Of a stretch of 64,000 nucleotides of DNA, positions 32,046-45,144 are shown piece after piece. The position numbers and the translations under genes are program-made. Position 1 is the stretch's first letter; the number at the start of each line of letters is the position of its first letter. This stretch comes from Megascapheus bottae. Its lineage: Eukaryota > Chordata > Mammalia > Rodentia > Geomyidae. The stretch lies in NCBI GenBank assembly GCA_024803745.1, contig JANJXV010000159.1:494498-558497 (forward strand). The letters are read 5' to 3'. Below the pieces are notes generated by a model. The model was not told where the DNA came from. It saw only the letters and a list, made by a program, of their open reading frames with translations, and did not search any database.

Positions 32046-34450
32046 CACACCTCCATTATATGACTTCACACACCTCTATTCTATGACTTCGCACACCTCC
32101 ATTCTGTGACTTCACAAACCTCCATTCTATGACCTCACACACTTCCATTCTATGACTTCACACACCTTCATCCTATGATTTCACACACCTCCATTCTGTG
32201 ACTTCACAAACCTCCATTCTATGACCTCACACACCCTCATTCTATGATTTCACACACCTACATTCTATGACTTCACACATCCATTTGGACTTCACACACC
32301 TCCAATATATGACTTCAAACACCTCAATTCTGTGACTTCACACACCTCCATTCTATGATTCCAAACCGTGCATTCTGTGACTTCACACACCTCCATTTTA
32401 TGACTTCACACACTTCCATTCTATGACTTCACACACCTCCATTCTGTGACTTTACACACCTCCATTCTGAGTTCACACACTTCAATTCTGGGACTTCACA
32501 CACCTCCATTCTGTGACTTCACACACCTCCATTCTGTGACTTCACACACCTCCATTCTATGACTTCACACACTTCCATTCTATGACTTCACACACGTCCA
32601 TTCTGTGACTTCACACACCTCCATTCTATGACTTCACACACCTGCATTGTGACTACACACACTACCATTCTATGAGGTCACACACCTCCATTCTGACTTC
32701 ACACAACTCCATTCTATGACTTCACACACCTCCATTCTATGACTTCACACACCTCCTTTCTATGACTTCACCCAACTCCATTCTATGACTTCACACCTCC
32801 ATTCTGACTTCACACACCTCCAATCTGTGACTTCACACACCTCCATTATATGACTTCACACACCTCCATTCTATGACTTCACACACCTCCATTCTATGCC
32901 TTCACACACCTCCATTCTGTGACTTCACACACCTCCATTCTATGCCTTTACACACCTTCATTCTTACTTCACAAACATATATTCTATGACTTCACACACC
33001 TCCATTCTATGCCTTCACACACCTCCATTCTGTGACTTCACACACCTCCATTCTATGCCTTTACACACCTTCATTCTTACTTCACAAACATATATTCTAT
33101 GACTTCACACACCTCCATTCTTTGACTTCACACACCTCCATTCTATGTCTTCACACACCTCCATTCTTTGACTTCACACACCTAAATTCTGAGTTGACAC
33201 ATCTCCATTCTGTGACTTCACACACCTCCATTCTGACTTCACAGATCTCCATTCTATGACTTCACTCACCTTCATTTTCACTTTACAAACATCCATTCTA
33301 TAACTTCACACACCTCCATTCTATGACTTCACACACCTCCATTCAGTGACTTCACACACCTCCATTCTATGACTTCACACACCTCCATTTTGTGACTTCA
33401 CACACCTCCATTCTATGACTTCATACACTTCCTTTTGACGTCACACACCTCCATACTATGAGTTCACACACCTCCATTCTGACTTCACACACCTCCATTC
33501 TATGACTTCACACACGTCCATTCTGAATTCACACACCACCATTCTATGACTTCACAGACCTCGAATCTATGATTTCACTCACTTGCACTCTATGACTTCA
33601 CACTCCTCCATTCTATGACTTCCCACACCTCCTTTCTATGACTTCAACCACCTAAAATCGATGACAACACACCTCCATTCTGACTTCACACACCTCCATT
33701 CTGTGACTTCACACACCCCCAATCTATGAGTTCACATACCTCCATTCTATGACTTCACACACCTCCATTCTATGACTTCACACACCTCCATTCTGTGACT
33801 TCACACACCCCCAATCTATGAGTTCACATACCTCCATTCTATGACTTCACACACCTGCATTCTATGACTTCACAAACCTCCATTCTGTGATTTCACACAT
33901 CTCCATTCTGAGTTCACACAACTCCATTCGGTGACTTTACACACCTCCATTCTGACTTCACACACCTCCATTCTATGACTTCACACACTTCCATTCTATG
34001 ACTTCATACACCTCCATTCTGTGACTTCACACACCTCCATTCTGTGTTCACACACCTCCATTCTGTGACTTCTCACACCTCGATTCTGTGACTTCACACA
34101 GCTCCAAACTGTGAATTCACACACCTCCATTCTATGACTTCACACACCTCCATTCCGTGACTTCACACACCTCCATTCTATGACCACACTCACCCTCATT
34201 GTATGATTTCACACACCTCCATTCTATGACTTCACACATCCATTTTGATTTTCCACACCTCCAGTATATGACTTCAAACACCTCAATTCTGTGACTTCAC
34301 ACACCTCCATTCTATGACTTCATACCGTCCATTCTGTGACATCACACACCTCCATTCTATGACTTCATACCGTCCATTCTGTGACATCACACACCTCCAT
34401 TCTATGACTTCACACACTTCCATTCTATGACTTCACACACCTCCATTCTG
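32045..34450 (+). repeat. Left-type satellite with two local duplications
   Basis: The first part (about 32120-33350) follows the marker order of about 11600-12520 in the 9.65 kb unit; the last part (about 33700-34450) follows about 15300-16060. Two small tandem duplications are visible inside. A 113 bp one repeats the TATGCCTTTAC to CAAACATATATTC stretch (starts near 32941 and 33054). A 45 bp one, equal to one 22 bp plus one 23 bp unit, repeats the CATACCGTCC monomer (starts at 34321 and 34366). These are typical footprints of strand slippage or unequal exchange. No coding content. Confidence 0.65.
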
Positions 34451-36102
34451 TGACTTTACACACCTCCATTGTGACTACACACACCTCCATTCTATGAGTT
34501 CAACACCTCCATTCTGACTTCACACACCTCCATTCTGACTTCACACACCTCCATTCTGAATTCACACAGCTCAATTCTGTGACTTCATAAAATTCCATTC
34601 TGACTTCAAACACCTCCATTGTATGTATGCACACACCTCCACTCTGTGACTTCACACACTTCTATTGTGACGTCACACACCTCCATTCTATGAGTTCACA
34701 AAACTCCATTTGGTGACTTAACACACCTCCATTCTGACTTCACACACGTCCATTCTATGACTTCACACCCTTCCATTCTGTGACTTCACACACCTCCATT
34801 CTGTGACTTCACACACCTCAATTCTGAGTTCACACACCTCCATTCTGTGACTTCACACACCTCCATTCTATGACTTCACACACCTACATTCTATGACTTC
34901 ACACATCCATTTTGACTTCACACACCTCCAATATATGACTTCAATCAGCTCAATTCTCTGACTTCACACACCTCCATTCTATGACTTTAAACCCGTCCAT
35001 TCAGTGACTTCACACACCTCCATTCAATGACTTCACCACCTCCATTCTATGACTTTACACCTCCATTCTGACTTCACACACCTCCATTCTGTGACTTCAC
35101 ACACCTCCAATCTCTGAATTCACAAACTTCCATTGTGACGTCACACACCTCCATTCTATGAGTTCACACACCTCCATTCTATGACTTCACTCACCTCCAT
35201 TCTATGACTTCACACACCTCCTTTCTGAGTTGACATACCTCCATTCTATGACTTCACACACCTCCAATCTGAATTCACACACCTCTATTCTATGACTTCA
35301 CCCACATCCATTCTATGACTTCACACACCTCCATTCTCCAACTTCACACCCCTCTAATTTGATTTCTCATACCTCCATTCTATAACTTTACAAACCTCCC
35401 TTCGGTGACTTCACAATACTCCATTCTATGACTTCCCACATCTACATTCTATGACTTCACACACCTCAATTCTGACTCACACAACTCCATTCTGTGACTT
35501 CACAAAACTCCATTCTATGATTTCAAATATCTCCATACTATGACTTCACACACCTCAAACTATGATTTCACACACCTCCATTCTGAGTTCACACACCTCC
35601 ATTCTGTGACTTCACACACCTCCATTCCGGCTTCACACACCTCCATTGTATGACTTCACACACCTCCATTCTGTGACTTCACACACCTCCATTCTATGAC
35701 TTCACAAACTTCCATTGTGGCGTCACACACCTCCATTCTATGAGTTCACACACCTCCATTCTATGACTTCACACACCTCCATTCTGACTTCACACACCTC
35801 TGTTGTATGACTTGCACCACCTACATTCTGACTTCCCACACCTCCATTCTATGACTTCACACACCTACATTTTGACTTCACACACCTACATTCTATGAGT
35901 TCACACACCTGCATTGTGACTTCACACACCTCCATTCTATGACGTCACACACCTCCATTCTGACCTAACACACCTCCATTCTGACTTCACACATCTAAAT
36001 TCTGTGACTTCACACACCTCCATTCTATGATTTCACACACCTCCATTCTATGACGTCACTCACCTCCATTCTATGACTTCACACACCTCCTTTCTGTGTT
36101 GA
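34450..36102 (+). repeat. Transition block related to the left edge
   Basis: Marker order here matches about 100-2000 and 6600-8350: GTGACTACACACACC near 34472, TTTGGTGACTTAAC near 34710, TTTAAACCCGTCC near 34986, TTGATTTCTCATACC near 35357, and CTGACTCACACAAC near 35472. Compared with those regions, several groups of monomers are missing. From about 35800 rarer forms appear that are not in the left half. This is the last block in which the left-type marker series appears in long order. Confidence 0.6.
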
Positions 36103-37428
36103 CACACTTCCATTCTATGACTTCACACACCTCCAATCTGAATTCACACACCTCCATTCTATGACTTCACCCACCTCCATTCTATGACTTCACACACCTC
36201 CATTCTCCGAATTCACACCCCTCTAATTTGATTTCTCATACCTCCATTCTATGACTTCACAAACCTCCCTTCGGTGACTTCACAATACTCCATTCTATGA
36301 CTTCACACATCTACATTCTATGACTTCACACACCTCAATTCTGATTCACACATCTCCATTCTGTGACTTCACAAAACTCCATTCTATGATTTCACATATC
36401 TCCATACTATGACTTCACACACCTCCATCTATGACTTCACACACCTCCATTCTGAGTTCACACACCTCCATTCTGTGACTTCACACACCTCCATTCTGAC
36501 TTCACACACCTCCATTGTATGACTTCACACACCTCCATTCTGTGACTTCACACACCTCCATTCTATGACTTCACAGACCTCGAATCTATGACTTCACTCA
36601 CCTCCACTCTATGACTTCACACTTCTCCATTCTATGACTTCCCACACCTAAGTTCTATGACTTCACCCACCTACATTCTATGACTTCACACCTCCATTCT
36701 GACTTCACACACCTCCATTTTGTGACTTCACACACCTCCATTCTGAATTCACCCACCTCCATTCTGTGACTTCACACACCTCCATTCTATGATTTCACAC
36801 ACCTCCATTCTGTGACTTCACACACTTCCATTCTTTGACTTCACACACCTCCATTCTGTGACTTCACACACCTCCATTCTGACATCACCCACTTACATTC
36901 TATGACTTCACACACTTCCATTCTATGACTTCACACACCTCCATTCTGTGACTTCACTCACCTCCATTGTGAGTTCACACACCTCCATTCTGTGACTTCA
37001 CACACCTCCATTCTGTGACTTCACACACCTTGAATCTCTGACTTCACACACCTCCATTGTACGATTTCACACACCTCCATTCTGTGACTTCACACATCTC
37101 CATTCTATGACTTCACACATCTCCATTCTGTGACTTCACACACCTCCATTTTGAGTTCACACACCTCCATTCCGTGACTTCACACACATCCATGATATGA
37201 GTTCACACACCTCCATTTTGTGACTTCACACACCTCCATTCTATGACTTCACATACCTCATTTCTGAGTTGACACACCTCCATTCTGTGACTTCACACAT
37301 CCATTTTGATTTTACACACCTCCAGTATATGACTTCAAACACCTCAATTCTGTGACTTCACACACCTCCATTCTATGACTTCATACCGTCCATTCTGTGA
37401 CATCACACACCTCCATTCTATGACTTCA
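36103..37428 (+). repeat. 1,326 bp tandem duplication, copy 1
   Basis: Three separated markers return with exactly the same offset of 1,326 bp: CTCCGAATTC at 36205 and 37531, CCTAAGTTC at 36647 and 37973, and TTTCTGAGTTGAC at 37261 and 38587. The copy is about 58 monomers long. Its last 140 bp (37290-37428) carry CATCCATTTTGATTTTAC and CATACCGTCC, otherwise seen near 34240-34330, so the unit fuses left-type and right-type DNA. The left breakpoint lies near 36103, inside a shared ACACACTTCC stretch. No gene. Confidence 0.85.
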
Positions 37429-38616
37429 CACACTTCCATTCTATGACTTCACACACCTCCAATCTGAATTCACATACCTCCATTCTATGACTTCACCCAC
37501 GTCCATTCTATGACTTCACACACCTCCATTCTCCGAATTCACACCCCTCTAATTTGATTTCTCATACCTCCATTCTATGACTTCACAAACCTCCCTTCGG
37601 TGACTTCACAATACTCCATTCTATGACTTCACACATCTACATTCTATGACTTCACACACCTCAATTCTGATTCACACATCTCCATTCTGTGACTTCACAA
37701 AACTCCATTCTATGATTTCACATATCTCCATACTATGACTTCACACACCTCCATCTGTGACTTCACACACCTCCATTCTGAGTTCACACACCTCCATTCT
37801 GTGACTTCACACACCTCCATTCTGACTTCACACACCTCCATTGTATGACTTCACACACCTCCATTCTGTGACTTCACACATCTCCATTCTATGACTTCAC
37901 AGACCTCGAATCTATGACTTCACTCACCTCCACTCTATGACTTCACACTTCTCCATTCTATGACTTCCCACACCTAAGTTCTATGACTTCACCCACCTAC
38001 ATTCTATGACTTCACACCTCCATTCTGACTTCACACACCTCCATTCTATGACTTCACACACCTCCATTCTGAATTCACCCACCTCCATTCTGTGACTTCA
38101 CACACCTCCATTCTATGATTTCGCACACCTCCATTCTGTGACTTCACACACCTCCATTCTTTGACTTCACACACCTCCATTCTGTGACTTCACACACCTC
38201 CATTCTGACATCACCCACTTACATTCTATGACTTCACACACTTCCATTCTATGACTTCACACACCTCCATTCTGTGACTTCACTCACTTCCATTGTGAGT
38301 TCACACACCTCCATTCTGTGACTTCACACACCTCCATTCTGTGACTTCACACACCTTGATTCTCTGACTTCACACACCTCCATTGTACGATTTCACACAC
38401 CTCCATCCTGTGACTTCACACATCTCCATTCTATGACTTCACACATCTCCATTCTGTGACTTCACACACCTCCATTCGGAGTTCACACACCTCCATTCTG
38501 TGACTTCACACACCTCCATGATATGACTTCACACACCTCCATTTTGTGACTTCACACACCTCCATTCTATGACTTCACATACCTCATTTCTGAGTTGACA
38601 CACCTCCATTCTGTGA
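37429..38616 (+). repeat. 1,326 bp tandem duplication, copy 2 (partial)
   Basis: This follows 36103-37428 head to tail with a constant offset of 1,326 bp. It stops matching near 38614, where copy 1 has TGTGACTTCACACATCC and this copy has TGTGAATTCACATACC. It therefore covers about 1,188 bp and lacks the 140 bp left-type tail of copy 1. Single-base differences are present, for example CTTCGCACACC near 38123 against CTTTCACACACC-type sequence in copy 1. No gene. Confidence 0.83.
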
Positions 38617-40569
38617 ATTCACATACCTCCAATCTGACTTCACACACCTCCATTCTATGACTTCACACACCTCCATTCTGTGACTTCAAAAACCACCCTT
38701 CTATGACTTCACACACCTCCATTGTGACTTTACACACCTCCATTCTATGAGTTCACACAGCTCCATTCTGACTTCACACACCTCCAATCTATGACTTTGC
38801 ACACCTCCATTCTGACTTCACACCCCTCCATTCTGTGACTTCACACACCTCCACTCTGTGACTTTACACGCCTCCATTCTGTGACTTCACACACCTCCCT
38901 TCTGTGACTTCACACACCTCCATTCTATCACTTCACACACCTCCATTCTGTGACTTCAAAAACCACCATTCTTTGACTTCACACATCTCCATTGTGACTT
39001 CACACACATCCATTCTACGTTTCACACAGCTCCATTCTGACTTCACACACCTCCATTCTATGACTTCGCACACCTCTATTCTGACTTCACACCCCTCCAT
39101 TCTGTGACTTCACACACCTCCACTCTGTGACTTTACACACCTCCATTCTTTGACTTCACACCCCTCCATTCTGTGTCTTCACACACCTCCACTCTGTAAC
39201 TTTACACACCTCCATTCTGTGACTTCACACACCTCCCTTCTGTGACTTCACACACCTCCATTCTATGACTTCACACACTTTCATTCTATGACTTCACACA
39301 CTTCCATTGTTTGACATCATACACATCCATTCTTTGACTTCACACACCTCGGTTCCATGAATTCACACACCTCCATTCTATGAGTTCACACACCTCCATT
39401 CTTACTTCAGCAACATCCATTCTATCACTTCACAGACCTCCATTCTATGACTTCACGAACCTCAATTCTGTGACTTCACACACCTCCATTCTGGGTTCAC
39501 ACACCTCCATTCTGTAACTTCACACACCTCGATTCTGACTTCACACACCTCCATTCTATGACTTCACACTCTTCCATTCTATGACTTCACACACCTCCAT
39601 TCTTTGACTTCACAAATCTCCACTCTGGGTTCACACACCTCCATTCAGTGTCTTCACACACCTCCATTCTGTGAGTTCACACACCTCCTTCTATGACTTC
39701 ACACACCTCCATTCTCTGACTTCACACACCTCAAATCTGAGTTCACACACCTCCATACTGTGACTTCACACACCTCCATTCTGTGACTTCACACACCTCC
39801 ATTATATGACTTCACACACCTAGATTCTATGCCTTCACACATCCATTCTGTGAGGTCACACACCTCCATTCTATGACATCACACACTTCCATTCTGTGAC
39901 TTCACACACCTCCATTCTATGACTTCACACACCTCCATTCTATGACTTCAGAAAACTACATTGTTACTTCACGCACCTCCATTCTATGAGTTCACACACC
40001 TGCATTGTGACTTCACACACCTCCATTCTATGACTGCACACACCTCCTTTCTGACTTCACACACCGACATTCTGACTTCACACACCTCAATTCCGTGACT
40101 TCACACACCTCCATTCTATGATTTCACACACCTCCATTCTATGTCTTCACAGAACTCCATTCTATGACTTCACACACCTCCTTTCTGAGTTCACACACAT
40201 CCATTCTGTGACTTCACACACCTCCATTGTGACTTCATACACCTCCATTCTATGAGTTCACACACCTCCATTCTGACTTCACACACTTCCATTCTATGAC
40301 TTCACACAGCTCCATTCTGACTTCACACACCTCCATTCTATGACTTCGCACACCTCTATTCTGACTTCACACACCTGCATTCTGTCACTTCACACACCTC
40401 CATTCTATGACTTCACAAACCTCCATTCTTTGACTTCACACACCTCCATTCTATAATTCACACACATCCATTGTGACTTCACACAACTCTATTCTGTGAC
40501 TTCACACACCTGCCTTCTGTGACTTCACACACCTCCATTCTATGACTTCACACCTCCATTCTATGACTT
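38616..40569 (+). repeat. Right-type satellite, relative of 45.5-47.4 kb
   Basis: Together with its left neighbour from about 38040, this stretch recurs downstream at 44985-47440. Offsets are constant at 6,943 bp for several markers: GAATTCACCC near 38071, ACATCACCCACTT at 38208, ACCTCATTTC at 38581, and CTTCCATTGTTTGACATCAT at 39301. By the AACATTTATGACG marker at 40599 the offset has fallen to 6,832, so about 111 bp of monomers differ. It contains the right-type markers TCAAAAACCACC, CTACGTTTCAC and TTCAGCAACATCC. Near 40545-40600 three short CTTCACACCTCC units occur in a row. No gene. Confidence 0.75.
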
Positions 40570-42863
40570 CACACCTCCATTCTATGACTTCACACACCAA
40601 CATTTATGACGTCACACACCTCCATTCTGTGACTTCACACACCTCCATTCTGACATCACACACTTATATTCTATGACTTCACACACTTCCATTCTATGAC
40701 TTCACACACCTCCATTCTGTGACTTCACTCACCTCCATTGTGAGTTCACACACCTCCATTCTGTGACTTCACACACCTCCATTCTGTGACTTCACACACG
40801 TTGATTCTGTGACTTCACGCACCTCCATTGTACGATTTCACACACCTCCATTCTGTGACTTCACACATCTCCATTCTATGACTTCACACACCTCCATTCT
40901 GTGACTTCACACACCTCCATGATATGACTTCACACACCTCCATTTTGTGACTTCACACACCTCCATTCTATGACTTCACACACGTCCATTCTATGACTTC
41001 ACACACCTACATTGTGACTTCACACACGTACGTTCTATCAGTTCACACACCTGCATTGTGACTTCACACACCTCCATTCTCTGACTTCACACACCTCCAT
41101 TCAATATTCACCCACCTCCATTCTGACTTCACACACCTCAATTTTGTGAATTCACACACCTCCATTCTATGACTTCACATACCTCATTCCTGAGTTGACA
41201 GACCTCCATTCTGTGACTTCACATACCTCCAATCTGACTTCACACACCTTCATTCTATGACTTCACACATCTCTATTCTGTGACTTCAAAAACCACCATT
41301 CTATGACTTCACACATCTCCATTGTTACTTCACACTCCTCCATTCTATGAGTTCACACAGCTCCATTCTGACTTCACGCACCTCCATTCTATGACTTCAC
41401 ACACCTCTATTCTGTGACTTCAAAAACCACCATTCTATGACTTCACACATCTCCATTGTGACTTCACACACCTCCATTCTATGAGTTCACACTGCTCCAT
41501 TCTGACTTCACACACCTCCATTCTACGACTTCGCACACCTCTATTCTGACTTCACACCCCTCCATTCTGTGACTTCACACACCTCCACTCTGTGACTTTA
41601 CACGCCTCCATTCTATGACTTCACACACTTCCCTTCTGTGACTTCACACACCTCCATTCTATGACTTCACACACCTCCATTCTGTGACTTCAAAAACCAC
41701 CATTCTATGACTTCACACATCTCCATTGTGACTTCACACACCTAGATTCTACGTTTCACACAGCTCCATTCTGACTTCACACACCTCCATTCTATGACTT
41801 CGCACACCTCTATTCTGACTTCACACCCCTCCATTCTGTGACTTCACACACCTCCACTCTGTGACTTTACACACCTCCATTCTTTGACTTCACACCCCTC
41901 CATTCTGTGCCTTCACACACCTCCACTGTGTGACTTTACACACCTCCATTCTGTGACTTCACACACCTCCCTTCTGTGACTTCACACACCTCCATTCTAT
42001 GACTTCACACACCTCCATTCTATGACTTCGCACACCTCCATTCTATGACTTCACACACTTCCATTCTTTGACTTCACACACCTCCGTTGCATGAATTCAC
42101 ACACCTCCGTTCCATGAATTCACACACCTCCATTCTATGAGTTCACACACTTCCATTCTGAGTTCACACACCTTCATTCTTACTTCAGCAACATCCATTC
42201 TATGACTTCAGACACCTCCATTCTATGACTTCACACACCTCCATTCTTACTTCAGCAACATCCATTCTATGACTTCACACTCCTCCATTCTATGACTTCA
42301 CAAACCTCCATTCTGTGACTTCACACACCTCCATTCTGGGTTCACACACCTCCATTCTGTAACTTCACACACCTCGATTCTGACTTCACACACCTCCATT
42401 CTATGACTTCACACACTTCCATTCTATGACTTCACACACCTCCATTCTGTGACTTCACACATCTCCACTCTCAGTTCACACACCTCCATTCAGTGTATTC
42501 ACACACCTCCATTCTGTGACTTCACACACCTCCTTCTATGACTTCACACACCTACATTCTGTGACTTCACACACCTCAAATCTGAGTTCACACACCTCCA
42601 TACTGTGACTTGACTCACCTCCACTCTATGACTTCACACTTCTCCATTCTATGACTTCCCACACCTAAGTTCTATGACTTCACCCACCTACATTCTATGA
42701 CTTCACACACCTCCATTCTGAATTCACCCACCTCCATTCTGTGACTTCACACACCTCCATTCTATGATTTCACACACCTCCATTCTGTGACTTCACACAC
42801 CTCCATTCTTTGACTTCACACACCTCCATTCTGTGACTTCACACACCTCCTTCTATGACTTCA
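40570..42863 (+). repeat. 2,294 bp tandem duplication, copy 1
   Basis: Copy 1 of a head-to-tail pair. AACATTTATGACG at 40599 returns at 42893, CGTACGTTCTATC at 41027 returns at 43321, and TACTGTGACTTGACTC at 42601 returns at 44895, all with an offset of exactly 2,294 bp. Backward comparison places the left breakpoint at about 40570, inside CACACCTCC, where copy 1 continues left into a short CTTCACACCTCC unit and copy 2 into a full-length one. Similarity ends at 42850/45144. The constant offset means no net monomer gain or loss in either copy. Confidence 0.9.
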
Positions 42864-45144
42864 CACACCTCCATTCTATGACTTCACACACCAACATTTA
42901 TGACGTCACACACCTCCATTCTGTGACTTCACACACCTCCATTCTGACATCACACACTTATATTCTATGACTTCACACACTTCCATTCTATGACTTCACA
43001 CACCTCCATTCTGTGACTTCACTCACCTCCATTGTGAGTTCACACACCTCCATTCTGTGACTTCACACACCTCCATTCTGTGACTTCACACACGTTGATT
43101 CTGTGACTTCACGCACCTCCATTGTACGATTTCACACACCTCCATTCTGTGACTTCACACATCTCCATTCTATGACTTCACACACCTCCATTCTGTGACT
43201 TCACACACCTCCATGATATGACTTCACACACCTCCATTTTGTGACTTCACACACCTCCATTCTATGACTTCACACACGTCCATTCTATGACTTCACACAC
43301 CTACATTGTGACTTCACACACGTACGTTCTATCAGTTCACACACCTGCATTGTGACTTCACACACCTCCATTCTCTGACTTCACACACCTCCATTCAATA
43401 TTCACCCACCTCCATTCTGACTTCACACACCTCAATTTTGTGAATTCACACACCTCCATTCTATGACTTCACATACCTCATTCCTGAGTTGACAGACCTC
43501 CATTCTGTGACTTCACATACCTCCAATCTGACTTCACACACCTTCATTCTATGACTTCACACACCTCTATTCTGTGACTTCAAAAACCACCATTCTATGA
43601 CTTCACACATCTCCATTGTTACTTCACACTCCTCCATTCTATGAGTTCACACAGCTCCATTCTGACTTCACGCACCTCCATTCTATGACTTCACACACCT
43701 CTATTCTGTGACTTCAAAAACCACCATTCTATGACTTCACACATCTCCATTGTGACTTCACACATCTCCATTCTATGAGTTCACACTGCTCCATTCTGAC
43801 TTCACACACCTCCATTCTACGACTTCGCACACCTCTATTCTGACTTCACACCCCTCCATTCTGTGACTTCACACACCTCCACTCTGTGACTTTACACGCC
43901 TCCATTCTATGACTTCACACACTTCCCTTCTGTGACTTCACACACCTCCATTCTATGACTTCACACACCTCCATTCTGTGACTTCAAAAACCACCATTCT
44001 ATGACTTCACACATCTCCATTGTGACTTCACACACCTAGATTCTACGTTTCACACAGCTCCATTCTGACTTCACACACCTCCATTCTATGACTTCGCACA
44101 CCTCTATTCTGACTTCACACCCCTCCATTCTGTGACTTCACACACCTCCACTCTGTGACTTTACACACCTCCATTCTTTGACTTCACACCCCTCCATTCT
44201 GTGCCTTCACACACCTCCACTGTGTGACTTTACACACCTCCATTCTGTGACTTCACACACCTCCCTTCTGTGACTTCACACACCTCCATTCTATGACTTC
44301 ACACACCTCCATTCTATGACTTCGCACACCTCCATTCTATGACTTCACACACTTCCATTCTTTGACTTCACACACCTCCGTTGCATGAATTCACACACCT
44401 CCGTTCCATGAATTCACACACCTCCATTCTATGAGTTCACACACTTCCATTCTGAGTTCACACACCTTCATTCTTACTTCAGCAACATCCATTCTATGAC
44501 TTCAGACACCTCCATTCTATGACTTCACACACCTCCATTCTTACTTCAGCAACATCCATTCTATGACTTCACACTCCTCCATTCTATGACTTCACAAACC
44601 TCCATTCTGTGACTTCACACACCTCCATTCTGGGTTCACACACCTCCATTCTGTAACTTCACACACCTCGATTCTGACTTCACACACCTCCATTCTATGA
44701 CTTCACACACTTCCATTCTATGACTTCACACACCTCCATTTTGTGACTTCACACATCTCCACTCTCAGTTCACACACCTCCATTCAGTGTATTCACACAC
44801 CTCCATTCTGTGACTTCACACACCTCCTTCTATGACTTCACACACCTCCATTCTGTGACTTCACACACCTCAAATCTGAGTTCACACACCTCCATACTGT
44901 GACTTGACTCACCTCCACTCTATGACTTCACACTTCTCCATTCTATGACTTCCCACACCTAAGTTCTATGACTTCACCCACCTACATTCTATGACTTCAC
45001 ACACCTCCATTCTGAATTCACCCACCTCCATTCTGTGACTTCACACACCTCCATTCTATGATTTCACACACCTCCATTCTGTGACTTCACACACCTCCAT
45101 TCTTTGACTTCACACACCTCCATTCTGTGACTTCACACACCTCC
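42864..45144 (+). repeat. 2,294 bp tandem duplication, copy 2
   Basis: Copy 2 of the 40570-42863 unit, 2,281 bp long. By eye only a handful of single-base differences are visible: CACACACCTC near 43559 against CACACATCTC near 41265, CACATCTCC near 43760 against CACACCTCC near 41466, CCATTTTGTG near 44737, and CCTCCATTCTG near 44845 against CCTACATTCTG near 42552. I estimate well above 99 percent identity, but I did not count exhaustively. Its last 300 bp overlap the start of the 4,740 bp unit, so the 4.74 kb duplication happened after this one or reused its end. Confidence 0.9.

Noticed and set aside
4200..33100. CAAACATATATTC monomers as promoter TATA boxes
   Set aside because: ATATATT is a substitution variant of the CTCCATT part of the monomer. 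It recurs only with its higher-order unit and has no gene downstream.
41021..41040. CGTACG palindrome as a functional site
   Set aside because: It is a single monomer variant copied to 43321 by the 2,294 bp duplication, with no further support.
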